Program-made: the position numbers and the translations under genes
Source: Arthrobacter sp. D5-1
Lineage (GTDB): Bacteria; Actinomycetota; Actinomycetes; Actinomycetales; Micrococcaceae
Direction of reading: 5' to 3'
Assembly: GCF_017357425.1 (NCBI RefSeq)
Contig: NZ_CP014571.1
Coordinates: 3,844,001 to 3,908,000, forward strand
Length of the DNA stretch: 64,000 bases
The notes under the pieces: generated by a model
The model's database searches: none
What the model was told of the DNA's origin: nothing
The model's input: only the letters and a program-made list of their open reading frames with translations
In this document: piece after piece, positions 9,582-18,768 of the stretch
How positions within the stretch are numbered: position 1 is the stretch's first letter
Layout of the letters: each line of letters begins with the position of its first letter

Positions 9582-10484
9582 ATGACTACCTCAACCATTT
9601 CGCGTAAGAAGCCCCTCAACTGGCGCCGGATCGGCGCGTGGGTGCTGGTCGCCGTCGCCCTCGCCATCACCATCGCACCGTTCCTGTGGATGCTGCGGAC
9701 GGCATTGTCGAGCAACAGCGCGCTGGCCTCCAACGCCGGAAACCTCCTGCCGGCCGATTTCAGCTGGGGCGCGTTCAAACGCGTACTTGGCCTGCAAACC
9801 ACCGAAGAAGCGATAGCCGACGGCGGCTCAGGTGCGGCCATCAACTTCTGGCTTTACCTGCGCAACTCCATCATCTTCGCCACCATCACCACGGCCGGCC
9901 AGGTGTTCTTCAGCGCGATGGCCGCCTACGCCTTCGCACGGTTGCGATGGCCAGGCCGGAACAAAGTGTTCGCCATTTTCCTGACCACCATGATGGTTCC
10001 CCCGATCTTCACTGCCCTGCCCAACTTCCTGATGATCAAGAACCTCGGGCTGCTGAACACCATGGCCGGAATGTCCCTGCCGTTCCTGTTCATGACGCCC
10101 TTCGCCATCTTCTTCCTGCGGCAGTTCTTCCTGAGCATGTCCCGCGAGGTGGAGGAAGCGGCAATGCTCGACGGCGCCAAGCACCTGCGTATTTTCTTCC
10201 AGATTGTGCTTCCCAACGCCGCCGCCCCCATCGCCACCCTGGCGCTGCTGACCTTCATCGGTCAATGGAACGAATACTTCTGGCCACTGCTGGTGGGCCA
10301 GGACGAGAACGTCCGCGTGCTCACCGTGGGTCTGAGCGTCTTCAAATCGCAGTCCCCGCAAGGCGCCCTGGACTGGTCCGGGCTCATGGCCGGGACCCTC
10401 GTGGCTGCGCTGCCGATCTTCCTGCTGTTCATCGCCTTCGGCAAGAAGGTAGTCAACTCCATCGGATTCTCCGGAATCAAGTAA
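9582..10484 (+). CDS. sugar ABC transporter permease (MalG-type)
   Basis: The 300-residue second permease of the carbohydrate uptake transporter contains the coupling motif EEAAMLDGAKHLRIFFQIVLP. The frame is open from 9561, but AAGGAAA precedes the ATG at 9582, which is preferred. It follows the first permease by 26 bp and forms the membrane pore with it. Confidence 0.92.
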   Translation: MTTSTISRKKPLNWRRIGAWVLVAVALAITIAPFLWMLRTALSSNSALASNAGNLLPADFSWGAFKRVLGLQTTEEAIADGGSGAAINFWLYLRNSIIFATITTAGQVFFSAMAAYAFARLRWPGRNKVFAIFLTTMMVPPIFTALPNFLMIKNLGLLNTMAGMSLPFLFMTPFAIFFLRQFFLSMSREVEEAAMLDGAKHLRIFFQIVLPNAAAPIATLALLTFIGQWNEYFWPLLVGQDENVRVLTVGLSVFKSQSPQGALDWSGLMAGTLVAALPIFLLFIAFGKKVVNSIGFSGIK

Positions 10485-10514
10485 CCCCTCTGTAAAACCC
10501 CCGAAAGGTTCGCT

Positions 10515-11855
10515 ATGAAGAAAACCCTCGGCGTCGCCGCTGCTGCCGCCGCCATCGCCCTGACCCTGTCCGCCTGTGGCGGTTCCTCCCCTGCTTCCAC
10601 CGATGCCAAGGGTGAGATCAACTATTGGCTCTGGGACGCCAACCAACTCCCGGCGTACCAGCAATGCGCGGACGATTTCACCAAGGCCAACCCGGACATC
10701 AAGGTCAAGATCACCCAGCGCGGGTGGGACGACTACTGGACCACCCTGACCAATGGCTTCGTGGCCGGAACAGCACCTGACGTCTTTACCAACCACCTCT
10801 CCAAATACCCCGAGTACGCAGCCAAGAAGCAGTTGCTCTCCCTGGATGAGGCTGTGGAGAAGGACGGCATCAAGCTGGACGCGTACACCAAGGGACTTGC
10901 GGAGCTTTGGGTAGGCCAGGATGGCAAGCGCTACGGCCTTCCGAAGGACTGGGACACCGTGGGCCTGTTCTACAACAAGGCCATGACTGACGCCGCCGGA
11001 ATCACTGCGGAGCAAATGGCTTCGCTTGATTGGAACCCGAAGGATGGCGGCAGCTACGAGAAGACCATCGCCAGGCTGACCGTGGACAAGAACGGCAAGC
11101 GTGGCGACGAGGCAGGCTTCGATAAGAACAACGTCGCTACCTACGGGCTGGGCCTGACGGGCAGCGGCTCGGGCCAGGGCCAGACCGAGTGGAGCTTCCT
11201 CACCGCCACCACCGGCTGGACCGCAACCGACAAGAACCCGTGGGGCAGCAAGTTCAACTACGACGACCCCCGCTTCCAGGAGACCATCGCTTGGTGGGCC
11301 GGCTTGGTGGACAAGGGGTACATGCCCAAGCTGGAGACCACGGTGGGTGCCAGCATGCCGGACAGCTTCGGCGCTGGAAAGTCCGCGATCAACACCAACG
11401 GTGACTGGTTGATCGGCCAGTACCAGACCTACAAGGGCATCGAGACTGCCTTCGCCCCCACCCCCAAGGGCCCCAACGGCGAGCGCGCTTCCATGTTCAA
11501 CGGCTTGGCCGACTCCATTTGGGCCGGCACCAAGAACCCGGGCGCCAGCATCAAGTGGGTCGAGTACCTCGGCTCCTCCGCTTGCCAGGACGTAGTGGCC
11601 AGCAAGGCTGTGGTTTTCCCGGCCCTTACCAGCTCCTCCGAGATTGCCGCCAAGGCCTTCGCTGACAAGGGCACCGACGTCTCAGCCTTCACCACCCATG
11701 TCAAGGACGGCACCACGTTCCTCTTTCCCATCGCAGACAAGGCGGCCAAGGTTGACGGCATCATGAAGCCGGCCATGGATGCAGTGCTGTCCGGCAAGAA
11801 GCCCGCGTCCTCATTGACCGAAGCGAACAACCAGGTCAACAACCTCTTCAAATAG
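10515..11855 (+). CDS. sugar ABC transporter substrate-binding lipoprotein
   Basis: The 446-residue solute-binding protein has a lipoprotein signal peptide with lipobox LSAC (Cys about 21), so it is anchored to the outer face of the membrane. The body is a family 1 carbohydrate-binding protein with many aromatic residues for sugar stacking. It delivers sugar to the two permeases encoded upstream. It is separated from the alpha-galactosidase gene by a strong hairpin, which could raise its mRNA level relative to the next gene. Confidence 0.93.
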   Translation: MKKTLGVAAAAAAIALTLSACGGSSPASTDAKGEINYWLWDANQLPAYQQCADDFTKANPDIKVKITQRGWDDYWTTLTNGFVAGTAPDVFTNHLSKYPEYAAKKQLLSLDEAVEKDGIKLDAYTKGLAELWVGQDGKRYGLPKDWDTVGLFYNKAMTDAAGITAEQMASLDWNPKDGGSYEKTIARLTVDKNGKRGDEAGFDKNNVATYGLGLTGSGSGQGQTEWSFLTATTGWTATDKNPWGSKFNYDDPRFQETIAWWAGLVDKGYMPKLETTVGASMPDSFGAGKSAINTNGDWLIGQYQTYKGIETAFAPTPKGPNGERASMFNGLADSIWAGTKNPGASIKWVEYLGSSACQDVVASKAVVFPALTSSSEIAAKAFADKGTDVSAFTTHVKDGTTFLFPIADKAAKVDGIMKPAMDAVLSGKKPASSLTEANNQVNNLFK

Positions 11856-11903
11856 CCCCACCCCGTTCCAATCCCACACCCGTTGTAACCCCACCCGTTG
11901 TGT

Positions 11904-11950
11904 GGCCCGCTCTGCACGCTATTTCCCTCGCGAAGCGTGTAGAGCGGGCC
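11904..11950 (+). terminator. intercistronic hairpin
   Basis: A 17-bp stem (11904-11920 with 11934-11950, one G-T wobble) and 13-nt loop sits between the binding-protein and alpha-galactosidase genes. No T-run follows, so it is more likely a partial terminator or an mRNA stabiliser for the upstream genes than a full terminator. Confidence 0.5.
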
Positions 11951-11995
11951 CCGCAACACCCCTCCCGAACCCGAAACTGAAAGTGACCCACCTTT

Positions 11996-14194
11996 ATGCA
12001 ACCGCTCCACCTCCGTTCCGCAGGTATCAGCCTGGTGATCAGCACCCACCGTGGAGAGGCCGAGATATCCCACTGGGGAGCAGATTTGGGCGACACCCTT
12101 CCGGACCTGGCCATCCTCAACGAGCCCATCCCACCGTCCTCGATCGACGCCAACGTCTCCGCCGGCCTCCTCCCCCAGGCTTCCTCGGCGTGGCAGGGCA
12201 GGCCCGGACTCCGTGGCCACCGCATCACCGACGGCGTCCCCGGCTTTGATTTCTCCGTTCGCCTGCGCGTGGTGAGCGCGACGACGGACGGCAGCACCGC
12301 GGGCGGGTCCACCGCCGTCGTGGTTCAGTCAGATCCCGACGCCGGAATCACCGTCACGTCCAACCTCACCCTGCACCCGGGCGGACTGCTCGAACTGAAG
12401 CACACTGTGAGGAACGACGGCACCTCGCCTTACCAGGTGGACGAGTTGGCGACGATGCTCCCGGTGGCGCCGGACGCCGTCGAACTTTTGGATTTGACCG
12501 GCCGCTGGTGCCGTGAACGTCACCCGCAGCGCAGGTCCATCCAGCAGGGAACATGGGTCCGCACCGGGCGGCACGGCCGCACCGGGCACGACTCTTCACT
12601 CCTGCTGGCTGCCGGAACATCCGGCTTCGGCAACAGGCACGGCAAGGTGTGGGCCACGCATTTGGCATGGAGCGGCAACCACGAGGAATTCGCGGACAAC
12701 GTTGCTGATGGGCGCACCGTGATAGGTGGCTCCGAGCTGCTGGGACCGGCTGAAGTGGTCCTGCAACCCGGTGAAGGTTACACCACCCCTGCCCTGTTCG
12801 CGGCGTACTCAGACCGCGGCCTGGATGGCATCAGCGAGGCGTTCTACAGCTGGTTCCGCTCGCGGCCGCACCATGTGGGCGCGCTTTCGGGCAAGCCCCG
12901 CCCAGTAGTCCTCAACACCTGGGAAGCGGTCTACTTCGACCACAACCTGGACACCCTGATGGAGCTGGCCGAGTCCGCTGCCGACCTTGGCGTGGAGCGG
13001 TTCGTGCTCGACGACGGCTGGTTCCGCGGGCGCCGCGACGACCACGCCGGGCTGGGCGACTGGTACGTGGACGAGACTGTGTGGCCCCACGGGCTGACGC
13101 CGTTGATTGACGCCGTGACCTCGCGCGGCATGGAGTTTGGCCTCTGGGTGGAACCAGAAATGATCAACCTCGACTCCGACATCGCCCGGGCGCATCCGGA
13201 ATGGCTCGTAGGCCCCTCTGCCGCTTCCCACAAGGACGGCGGCAGGCTGCCGCTGGAGTGGCGGCAGCAGCACGTGATCGACCTCGTGAATCCGGACGCG
13301 TGGCAGTACATTTTCGAGCGCATGGACACTTTGCTGCGCGAGAATGACATCAGCTATCTCAAGTGGGACCAGAACCGGGACCTCGTGGAGCACGGGCATG
13401 CAGGCCGGGCCTCCGTTCACGAACAGACCTTGGCTGCGTACCGGCTCTTCGACGCGCTCCGTGCGGCCCACCCGGGGGTGGAGATCGAGAGTTGCTCCTC
13501 CGGTGGCGCGCGGGTTGACCTCGGGATCCTTGAGCGGACGGACCGCATCTGGGCTTCGGACTGCAACGACGCCCTGGAACGCCAAACCATCCAACGCTGG
13601 ACCGGCATGGTGGTTCCGCCGGAGCTGGTGGGTGGGCACATTGGTCCTACGACGTCGCACACCACGGGGCGGACGCACGACCTCTCCTTCCGTGCCATCA
13701 CCGCATTGTTTGGGCATTTCGGCATGGAGTGGGACGTCCGGTCCGTCACCGGGGCGGAACGCGGGGAACTCAAGCGGTTCATCGGCCTCTACAAGGACCA
13801 CCGCGGCCTCATCCACAGTGGACGAATGGTGCGCGCCGATGTGCAGGACGAGTCGCTGATGCTGCATGGCGTCGTGGCAGACGAGTCCGACGCCGACACC
13901 CCGGTGGGCGACACTGCGGCGCTGTTCGCTGTGGTGAAGACCCGGACAGGATTCGCTGAGCAGACCGGGCGGGTGGTGGTTCCGGGGCTCGATCCTGCGC
14001 GGTCGTACCGTGTAGAGGCGATCTTCCCCTCCCCAGGGGACGCCGACTACGGGCACACGTTCATTGAGGCAACACCTGCGCCATGGCTGGCATCCGGAGC
14101 AGAAGCAACGGGACTGTTCCTGGGCGAAGTGGGCCTCCCCATGCCGGTCTTGAACCCTGAGCACGCCATCCTGCTGCGGTTCACGGCCCTCTGA
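11996..14194 (+). CDS. alpha-galactosidase (GH36)
   Basis: The 732-residue cytoplasmic glycoside hydrolase has the family 36 layout: an N-terminal beta-sandwich domain (to about 290), a catalytic barrel (about 300-630) and a C-terminal beta domain. The barrel contains RFVLDDGWFRGRRDD, the nucleophile region SYLKWDQNRD and the acid/base region IWASDCNDALERQTIQ. It removes alpha-linked galactose from melibiose or raffinose-type sugars imported by the upstream transporter. It lacks a signal peptide, consistent with intracellular action. The stop codon runs straight into a 32-bp repeat cluster. Confidence 0.94.
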   Translation: MQPLHLRSAGISLVISTHRGEAEISHWGADLGDTLPDLAILNEPIPPSSIDANVSAGLLPQASSAWQGRPGLRGHRITDGVPGFDFSVRLRVVSATTDGSTAGGSTAVVVQSDPDAGITVTSNLTLHPGGLLELKHTVRNDGTSPYQVDELATMLPVAPDAVELLDLTGRWCRERHPQRRSIQQGTWVRTGRHGRTGHDSSLLLAAGTSGFGNRHGKVWATHLAWSGNHEEFADNVADGRTVIGGSELLGPAEVVLQPGEGYTTPALFAAYSDRGLDGISEAFYSWFRSRPHHVGALSGKPRPVVLNTWEAVYFDHNLDTLMELAESAADLGVERFVLDDGWFRGRRDDHAGLGDWYVDETVWPHGLTPLIDAVTSRGMEFGLWVEPEMINLDSDIARAHPEWLVGPSAASHKDGGRLPLEWRQQHVIDLVNPDAWQYIFERMDTLLRENDISYLKWDQNRDLVEHGHAGRASVHEQTLAAYRLFDALRAAHPGVEIESCSSGGARVDLGILERTDRIWASDCNDALERQTIQRWTGMVVPPELVGGHIGPTTSHTTGRTHDLSFRAITALFGHFGMEWDVRSVTGAERGELKRFIGLYKDHRGLIHSGRMVRADVQDESLMLHGVVADESDADTPVGDTAALFAVVKTRTGFAEQTGRVVVPGLDPARSYRVEAIFPSPGDADYGHTFIEATPAPWLASGAEATGLFLGEVGLPMPVLNPEHAILLRFTAL

Positions 14195-14270
14195 CCCTCT
14201 CTCACATCCCTAGGGCTTCCCGGGAACCCTCTCTCACATCCCTAGGGCTTCCCGGGAACCCTCTCTCACC
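14194..14270. repeat. 32-bp tandem repeat cluster (2.4 copies)
   Basis: Two identical 32-bp units (14194-14225, 14226-14257) and a 13-bp partial unit follow each other directly. Each starts ACCCTCTCTCACATCCC. They lie between the convergent alpha-galactosidase and aroQ genes. The reverse complement of the same family occurs at 16996-17104. Confidence 0.9.
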
Positions 14271-14281
14271 AAAAGCGTGGT

Positions 14282-14746
14282 TTAGACGGCGTCCGCCAAG
14301 TAGTCGATAGCCAGCTTGTAGCCAAGGACTCCTGCGCCCACGATGATTGCGCTGCAAACACCAGACAGGTACGAGTGGTGACGGAACTCTTCGCGCTGGT
14401 GGACGTTGGTGATGTGGACTTCGACGGCGGGTAGCTGCACTGCGGCCAGGGCGTCACGAAGTGCGACTGATGTATGCGTGTAGGCGCCGGCGTTGATCAC
14501 TATCCCGACAGCGGTGCCGCGCGCCGAGTGGATGGCGTCGAGCAGGTCACCTTCGTGGTTCGACTGCACACAGTCAACAGTGAAGCCATGGGCGGCAGCC
14601 GCCGACATGGCGAGTTGCTCGACGTCCGCGAGTGTTGACGTTCCGTACTTCTCTGGCTCGCGGGTGCCAAGAAGGTTGAGGTTGGGTCCATTGATGACAA
14701 GGATGGTGCCGCGACCGGCTTCGGTGGCGGGGGTGGCTTCAGTCAT
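14282..14746 (-). CDS. aroQ: type II 3-dehydroquinate dehydratase
   Basis: This 154-residue shikimate-pathway enzyme dehydrates 3-dehydroquinate to 3-dehydroshikimate. Motifs of the type II family are complete: NGPNLNLLG near the N-terminus, the [12 protein letters not shown] loop, [13 protein letters not shown], and [16 protein letters not shown] with the catalytic histidine. The ATG at 14746 has GGGAG just upstream; a longer open frame to 14947 is not needed. It stands alone, with no other aro gene adjacent. Confidence 0.94.
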   Translation of the reverse strand: MTEATPATEAGRGTILVINGPNLNLLGTREPEKYGTSTLADVEQLAMSAAAAHGFTVDCVQSNHEGDLLDAIHSARGTAVGIVINAGAYTHTSVALRDALAAVQLPAVEVHITNVHQREEFRHHSYLSGVCSAIIVGAGVLGYKLAIDYLADAV

Positions 14747-14840
14747 GGCTCCCAATCTATAGCGGCCCGGGAACGCAGGGTAAATATGCCCGCTCCATGA
14801 GCGGTGGCAGCCCGAAAACACCCACGATGCGGGAGGGCCC

Positions 14841-16025
14841 CTACTTACGCGTGCATTGACCTGGCGATACGGGGCTGTTGAGTCCCGGGGCCTGCGCTGC
14901 CACAGGCGACAGGTCTGCCATGGTGAGGGCAAAGCCGAGGGCGGCATCGGTGGTGGTCTTGGCGAAGATCAACCCGGCCACCTCGCCCTGCATGGTCAGC
15001 AGCGGACCGCCGGAGTTCCCCGGCTGGACGTCACCGGCCAGCTTGTAGACGAGCTCCGGAGAGGGATTGTCGCCGTAGATGTCCGGGACAATGATGGTCG
15101 AAATTCCTTGGACGGTTGCGGGCTTCGATTGGAAGGGACCGCCGTGCGGGTACCCGGCAAAGGCCGCAGGGCTGCCTTCGGGCAGGTCGACACTCATCGG
15201 CAGTGGACTGGACTGCAGGCCGTCCACGGCCAGGACTGCGATGTCCCGCTGGGGGTCGAAGTACACCACCCGACCCGGCAACGCACCGCCGTCGGGAACT
15301 TCCACCACCGGCTGCGACACGCCCGCCACAACGTGTGCGTTGGTCACGACGCGCCCGGGCGATACGACGAATCCGGAACCCGTCTGGTTCTGGCCACATT
15401 CAAACGCTGTACCCGCGATCTTGAGGACGGACTCTGCAGCCTGGTTAAGGGCAGGAGTGTCCGTTGAGGCATTGGGGACGGGGACCGGAGTCACGGGGCC
15501 GATGCCCTCGATGAGCTTAGGGATGCCGTCGCCGATCACCGTGGACCGCAACTGCGCCATGGTGCTCTTGACGGGCGTTGGAGTGATGGTGTCGATGTAG
15601 CGGATCACGCGGGAGCCGGCCAGTTGCTGCGAAACAAAGGGCACACCCAGCGAACTGATGCTGAACGCCAGCATGGACATGACCAGCGCCGCCACCACCA
15701 CGCTCACCACGCCACCGATCAACCGGTCAACGGCGTGCAGCGGCTTGATCCGCACGGCGTGGCGGATTTTGCGCCCGATCATGGTTCCCAGCCCATGACC
15801 CAAAGCAATAAGCACGACGGCGGCACCCACCGTGGCGGTCAGCCTCCAGCCGCTGTCCGTCACCCAGCCACTCACGAGCGGCACGGCAACGAACGCAGCG
15901 ATGGCGCCGACCACAAATCCTGCAATTCCACCCAGCGTGACCATAAAGCCGTTGCGCAGGCCATAGATCAGGTAGGACAGCAGCATCAAGATCAATGCCA
16001 AATCCAATATCGTCAAGCCAAACAC
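14841..16025 (-). CDS. MarP-type membrane serine protease (CvpA domain + trypsin-like domain)
   Basis: The 394-residue protein has four N-terminal membrane segments of the CvpA/colicin V family (about 1-130), a linker, then a periplasmic chymotrypsin-like domain with the full triad: His in VVTNAHVV (about 231), Asp in QRDIAVLAV (about 261) and Ser in GNSGGPLL (about 338). Two cysteines (about 210 and 392) could form the disulfide known in M. tuberculosis MarP, needed for acid and oxidative stress survival. GTG 16025 is preferred because AGGAG lies 5 nt before it; a TTG one codon earlier is possible. It is adjacent to crp and a Nudix gene, as in mycobacteria. Confidence 0.9.
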   Translation of the reverse strand: MFGLTILDLALILMLLSYLIYGLRNGFMVTLGGIAGFVVGAIAAFVAVPLVSGWVTDSGWRLTATVGAAVVLIALGHGLGTMIGRKIRHAVRIKPLHAVDRLIGGVVSVVVAALVMSMLAFSISSLGVPFVSQQLAGSRVIRYIDTITPTPVKSTMAQLRSTVIGDGIPKLIEGIGPVTPVPVPNASTDTPALNQAAESVLKIAGTAFECGQNQTGSGFVVSPGRVVTNAHVVAGVSQPVVEVPDGGALPGRVVYFDPQRDIAVLAVDGLQSSPLPMSVDLPEGSPAAFAGYPHGGPFQSKPATVQGISTIIVPDIYGDNPSPELVYKLAGDVQPGNSGGPLLTMQGEVAGLIFAKTTTDAALGFALTMADLSPVAAQAPGLNSPVSPGQCTRK

Positions 16026-16260
16026 CAATGCTCCTCATAGCCGGGTAGCGCCAATTGTAGTTGTGGACCCTGACAACCAACCGTTAGTCACATCACCCGC
16101 AGCAGCCACCAAAAGCCGGTTCGGGGCAGCCATTTGCGGTGTTCCGTGGCCGAAATCCGCGTCGTTTCAGCGTTTCACGTGCCAAGTACGTCACAGAAGC
16201 CTAAAAATTCTGAAACAATGGCCTGAGCGCCACGACCGAAACTTATATTCAGGAGATTTC

Positions 16261-16938
16261 ATGGACATCGAGGTATTGCGCCGCGCACCCCTCTTCGCCA
16301 CCCTTGACGACGACGCATTCCGCTTGCTGACGGACGAACTCACCGAGGTGGACCTTTCACGTGGGGCTTCGGTGTTCCGCGAAGGCGACCAGGGTGACCA
16401 GCTCTACTTCATCGTTTCCGGCAAGGTGAAGCTCGGCCGCACCTCCCCCGATGGCCGCGAGTCCCTGCTGGCCATCCTCGGCCCGGGCGAGCTCTTCGGC
16501 GAAATGGCGTTGTTCGACCCCAGCCCGCGTACCGCCACGGCGACCGCCGTTTCTGAGACCCGCCTGGCCGGCCTCAAGAACGAGAGCCTTAACGCACTGC
16601 TCCGCACGCGTCCCGAGGTTTCCGCGCAGCTGCTGCAGGCCCTGGCCCGCCGCCTCCGCCGCACCAACGACTCCCTGTCCGACCTCGTCTTCTCGGACGT
16701 TCCGGGCCGCGTGGCCAAGGCCCTGCTGGACCTGGCCGACCGCTTCGGCCGTCCGGCGACCGACGGCGTTCTGGTGGCACACGAGCTCACGCAGGAAGAA
16801 CTGGCCCAGTTGGTTGGCGCTTCCCGCGAAACCGTCAACAAGGCACTGGCCGAGTTCGTTCAGCGCGGCTGGCTCCGTCTGGAAGCCCGCGCCGTCGTGA
16901 TCCTGGACATGCAGCGACTCCGTCAGCGTTCACGCTAA
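16261..16938 (+). CDS. crp: Crp/Fnr-family regulator, GlxR-type
   Basis: The 225-residue cAMP receptor protein has an N-terminal cyclic-nucleotide domain with the phosphate-binding cassette GELFGEMALFDPSPRTAT and a C-terminal winged helix with recognition helix VGASRETVNKALAEF. This matches the actinobacterial global regulator called GlxR or Crp. ATG 16261 has AGGAG 6 nt upstream. It is monocistronic, with a strong terminator after it. A possible target site lies before acs at 699-712. Confidence 0.95.
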   Translation: MDIEVLRRAPLFATLDDDAFRLLTDELTEVDLSRGASVFREGDQGDQLYFIVSGKVKLGRTSPDGRESLLAILGPGELFGEMALFDPSPRTATATAVSETRLAGLKNESLNALLRTRPEVSAQLLQALARRLRRTNDSLSDLVFSDVPGRVAKALLDLADRFGRPATDGVLVAHELTQEELAQLVGASRETVNKALAEFVQRGWLRLEARAVVILDMQRLRQRSR

Positions 16939-16952
16939 ACGCCTCAGCTCAA

Positions 16953-16987
16953 AAGCCGCCCCGGTCGTAACCGGGGCGGCTTTTTTT
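16953..16987 (+). terminator. crp terminator
   Basis: A 12-bp GC-rich stem (16953-16964 with 16971-16982), a 6-nt loop and a run of seven T form a textbook rho-independent terminator 15 nt after the crp stop. Confidence 0.95.
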
Positions 16988-16995
16988 GGTTGAAA

Positions 16996-17104
16996 GTGAG
17001 AGAGGGTCCGGCTCAAGCCCTAGGGACGTGAGAGAAGGTCCGGCTCAAGCCCGAGGGATGTGAGAGAGGGACCCGCTCAAGCCCGAGGGATGTGAGAGAG
17101 GGTC
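16996..17104. repeat. 32-bp tandem repeat cluster (3.4 copies)
   Basis: Units at 16996-17027, 17028-17059 and 17060-17091, plus a 13-bp partial to 17104, each begin GTGAGAGA and differ by a few bases. They are the reverse complement of the cluster at 14194-14270. They lie between the convergent crp and Nudix genes. Confidence 0.9.
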
Positions 17105-17107
17105 CTG

Positions 17108-18019
17108 CTAGCGTTCGCGCTGGGGCTCTCCGGCGACGGTACGGGCGGCTTCGACCTCGAGCATCAGGATTCCGCCCTCGTCGATGAGCTTCGCCTGGTA
17201 CACGTGTGCTTTGCGTTTGTAGCTCAGGTAGGCGATGCACCCATTGGAGGCCGCCATTTTCTCGAGCATGATTTCGGACCCGGGAACCAAAAGCTGACCC
17301 AGGGTGAGGCCCACAGTATTCGGCTGGCCAATCTCATCTCCGAGCGCCGGGGTGTCCCTGAGGGCAATCGCTTCGGCGGCCGTAACCCAGCGCCCCCATA
17401 CGCCTTTGCTTCCCAGGATGCTGGGTTGCTGGTTCACGGGGACCGTTGCGGCAAAGTATCGCGTGTTGAAGCGGGTATGGGCAAAATCCGGGCTGAGCCA
17501 ATTCACCAAGGGCTTCAACAGATCCGTCCGGAGGGAGAGCCCGCGCTTGGAGAGCATCTCCGTGAAGGACTTTTCCTGGGCCGCCACGGCTTCACGGGCC
17601 CGCATCCAATCGACCGTCGAGTTGGCCTCAACGGTGGAGGAAGCATCCGGTCCGGCGAGCAGCACGCCGGTTTCTTCGAAGAGTTCGCGGATGGCGCCCA
17701 CCACGTGACGGCGGGCGAGTCCGACGTCGTCCGTTCCCATGTGCTCAGCCCACTGCTGCGGCGTGGGGCCTACCCACCCGACGGGATCGTCGTCGGACGC
17801 GTCCAGGGAGCCGCCCGGGAACGCGACAACACCCAACGGCGAGGATCCCGGCCTGTAACCAAGCCAGGTCTCCAAACCGGTGGGCGAGTCGCGCAAGAGC
17901 ACAACGGACGATGCGTAGCGGGCGGCCCTGGGGGTCCGCTCGCCGAGCTCAAGCCAGTTTCGTGCTGCCCCTTCGAGTTCGGGAGGCAGTACAAACAGGC
18001 GACGGGCAAGCTGCGGCAA
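17108..18019 (-). CDS. Nudix hydrolase
   Basis: The 303-residue protein has a Nudix domain (about 35-230) with FPGGSLD and the Nudix box end AIRELFEETGVLL, separated by a longer insertion than usual. It cleaves a nucleoside diphosphate linked to another group; the substrate is unknown. The frame begins at TTG 18019, 17 nt after the ridA stop, with AAGGAA upstream; no ATG lies nearby. It is last in a minus-strand unit with DUF4177 and RidA genes. A Nudix gene near crp and marP is conserved in mycobacteria. Confidence 0.85.
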   Translation of the reverse strand: MPQLARRLFVLPPELEGAARNWLELGERTPRAARYASSVVLLRDSPTGLETWLGYRPGSSPLGVVAFPGGSLDASDDDPVGWVGPTPQQWAEHMGTDDVGLARRHVVGAIRELFEETGVLLAGPDASSTVEANSTVDWMRAREAVAAQEKSFTEMLSKRGLSLRTDLLKPLVNWLSPDFAHTRFNTRYFAATVPVNQQPSILGSKGVWGRWVTAAEAIALRDTPALGDEIGQPNTVGLTLGQLLVPGSEIMLEKMAASNGCIAYLSYKRKAHVYQAKLIDEGGILMLEVEAARTVAGEPQRER

Positions 18020-18036
18020 TTGGGTGAACCGGTTCC

Positions 18037-18573
18037 TTAGCTGAATTCAGCGATGAGCTCGACTTCAACAGGAGAGTCGAGCGGCAGGACAGAAACGCCG
18101 ACGGCGGAGCGTGCGTGCTTGCCCGCGTCGCCAAGGACCTGGCCGAGGAGTTCGGACGCGCCGTTGATGACGCCAGGCTGGCCGGTGAACGTCGGTTCGG
18201 AGGAGACGAAGCCGACGACCTTCACGATGCGGGTGATGCGGTCGAGGTCGCCGATGACGCTCTTGACTGCCGCCAGGGCGTTAATGGCGCAGACGGCGGC
18301 GTAGCGCTTGGCGTCTTCGGGATCAACGGTGGGTTCGTCGGATGTGCCCAACTCGCCGAGGGAGACCTTGCCCGTAGCTTCGAGTTTGCCGTTAATAAAG
18401 GGCAGCTGTCCGGACGTGTAAACGTAGTTGCCGGAGACGATGGCCGGGACGTAGTCCGCAACGGGTGCGGCGACCTCGGGGAGGGTCAAACCGAGCTCGG
18501 CCAGGCGCTGCTCGACAGCCGACGTGGGTGCGCCGGATTCCGCGGGAGACGTGGTTTCTGCGGGGGTGGTCAT
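18037..18573 (-). CDS. RidA/YjgF-family protein
   Basis: The 178-residue protein has a YjgF/RidA fold from about residue 28 (VEQRLAELGLTLPEV) onward, including YVPAIVSGNYVYTSGQLPF and the C-terminal SVLPLDSPVEVELIAEF. Related proteins hydrolyse reactive enamine or imine intermediates. It is longer than classic RidA (about 130) because of an N-terminal Thr/Ala-rich stretch. The ATG at 18573 follows the DUF4177 stop by 2 nt, indicating coupled translation. Confidence 0.88.
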   Translation of the reverse strand: MTTPAETTSPAESGAPTSAVEQRLAELGLTLPEVAAPVADYVPAIVSGNYVYTSGQLPFINGKLEATGKVSLGELGTSDEPTVDPEDAKRYAAVCAINALAAVKSVIGDLDRITRIVKVVGFVSSEPTFTGQPGVINGASELLGQVLGDAGKHARSAVGVSVLPLDSPVEVELIAEFS

Positions 18574-18575
18574 GG

Positions 18576-18731
18576 TTACTGCTTCTCCCTCTTCAGGTAT
18601 GCAACAAGGCCTTTGCCATCGGGGCCACCGACGACCTGGACAAGCTCCCAGCCGTCTTCGCCCCACTGGTCCAGGATCTGCTTAGTGGCGTGAATAATGA
18701 GCGGAATCGTGGCGTACTCCCATTTGGTCAT
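18576..18731 (-). CDS. DUF4177-family small protein
   Basis: This 51-residue protein matches the DUF4177 pattern: MTKWEYATIPLI, then DQWGEDGWELVQV and a C-terminal VAYLKREKQ. Its function is unknown. The start at 18731 matches where the family begins; the open frame upstream is not used. It is first in the minus-strand unit with RidA and Nudix genes and is divergent from the penicillin-binding protein gene, with only 37 bp between starts. Confidence 0.82.
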   Translation of the reverse strand: MTKWEYATIPLIIHATKQILDQWGEDGWELVQVVGGPDGKGLVAYLKREKQ

Positions 18732-18768
18732 GACAGAAAGCCTAGCCCTTGACGGTAAAGTGGAAAAC

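Noticed and set aside
16083..16210. Crp self-regulation site upstream of crp
   Set aside because: CACGTG and GTCAC motifs occur, but none has the GTG-N6-CAC spacing.
16996..17104. CRISPR array
   Set aside because: The 32-bp units follow each other with no spacers and no cas genes are present.
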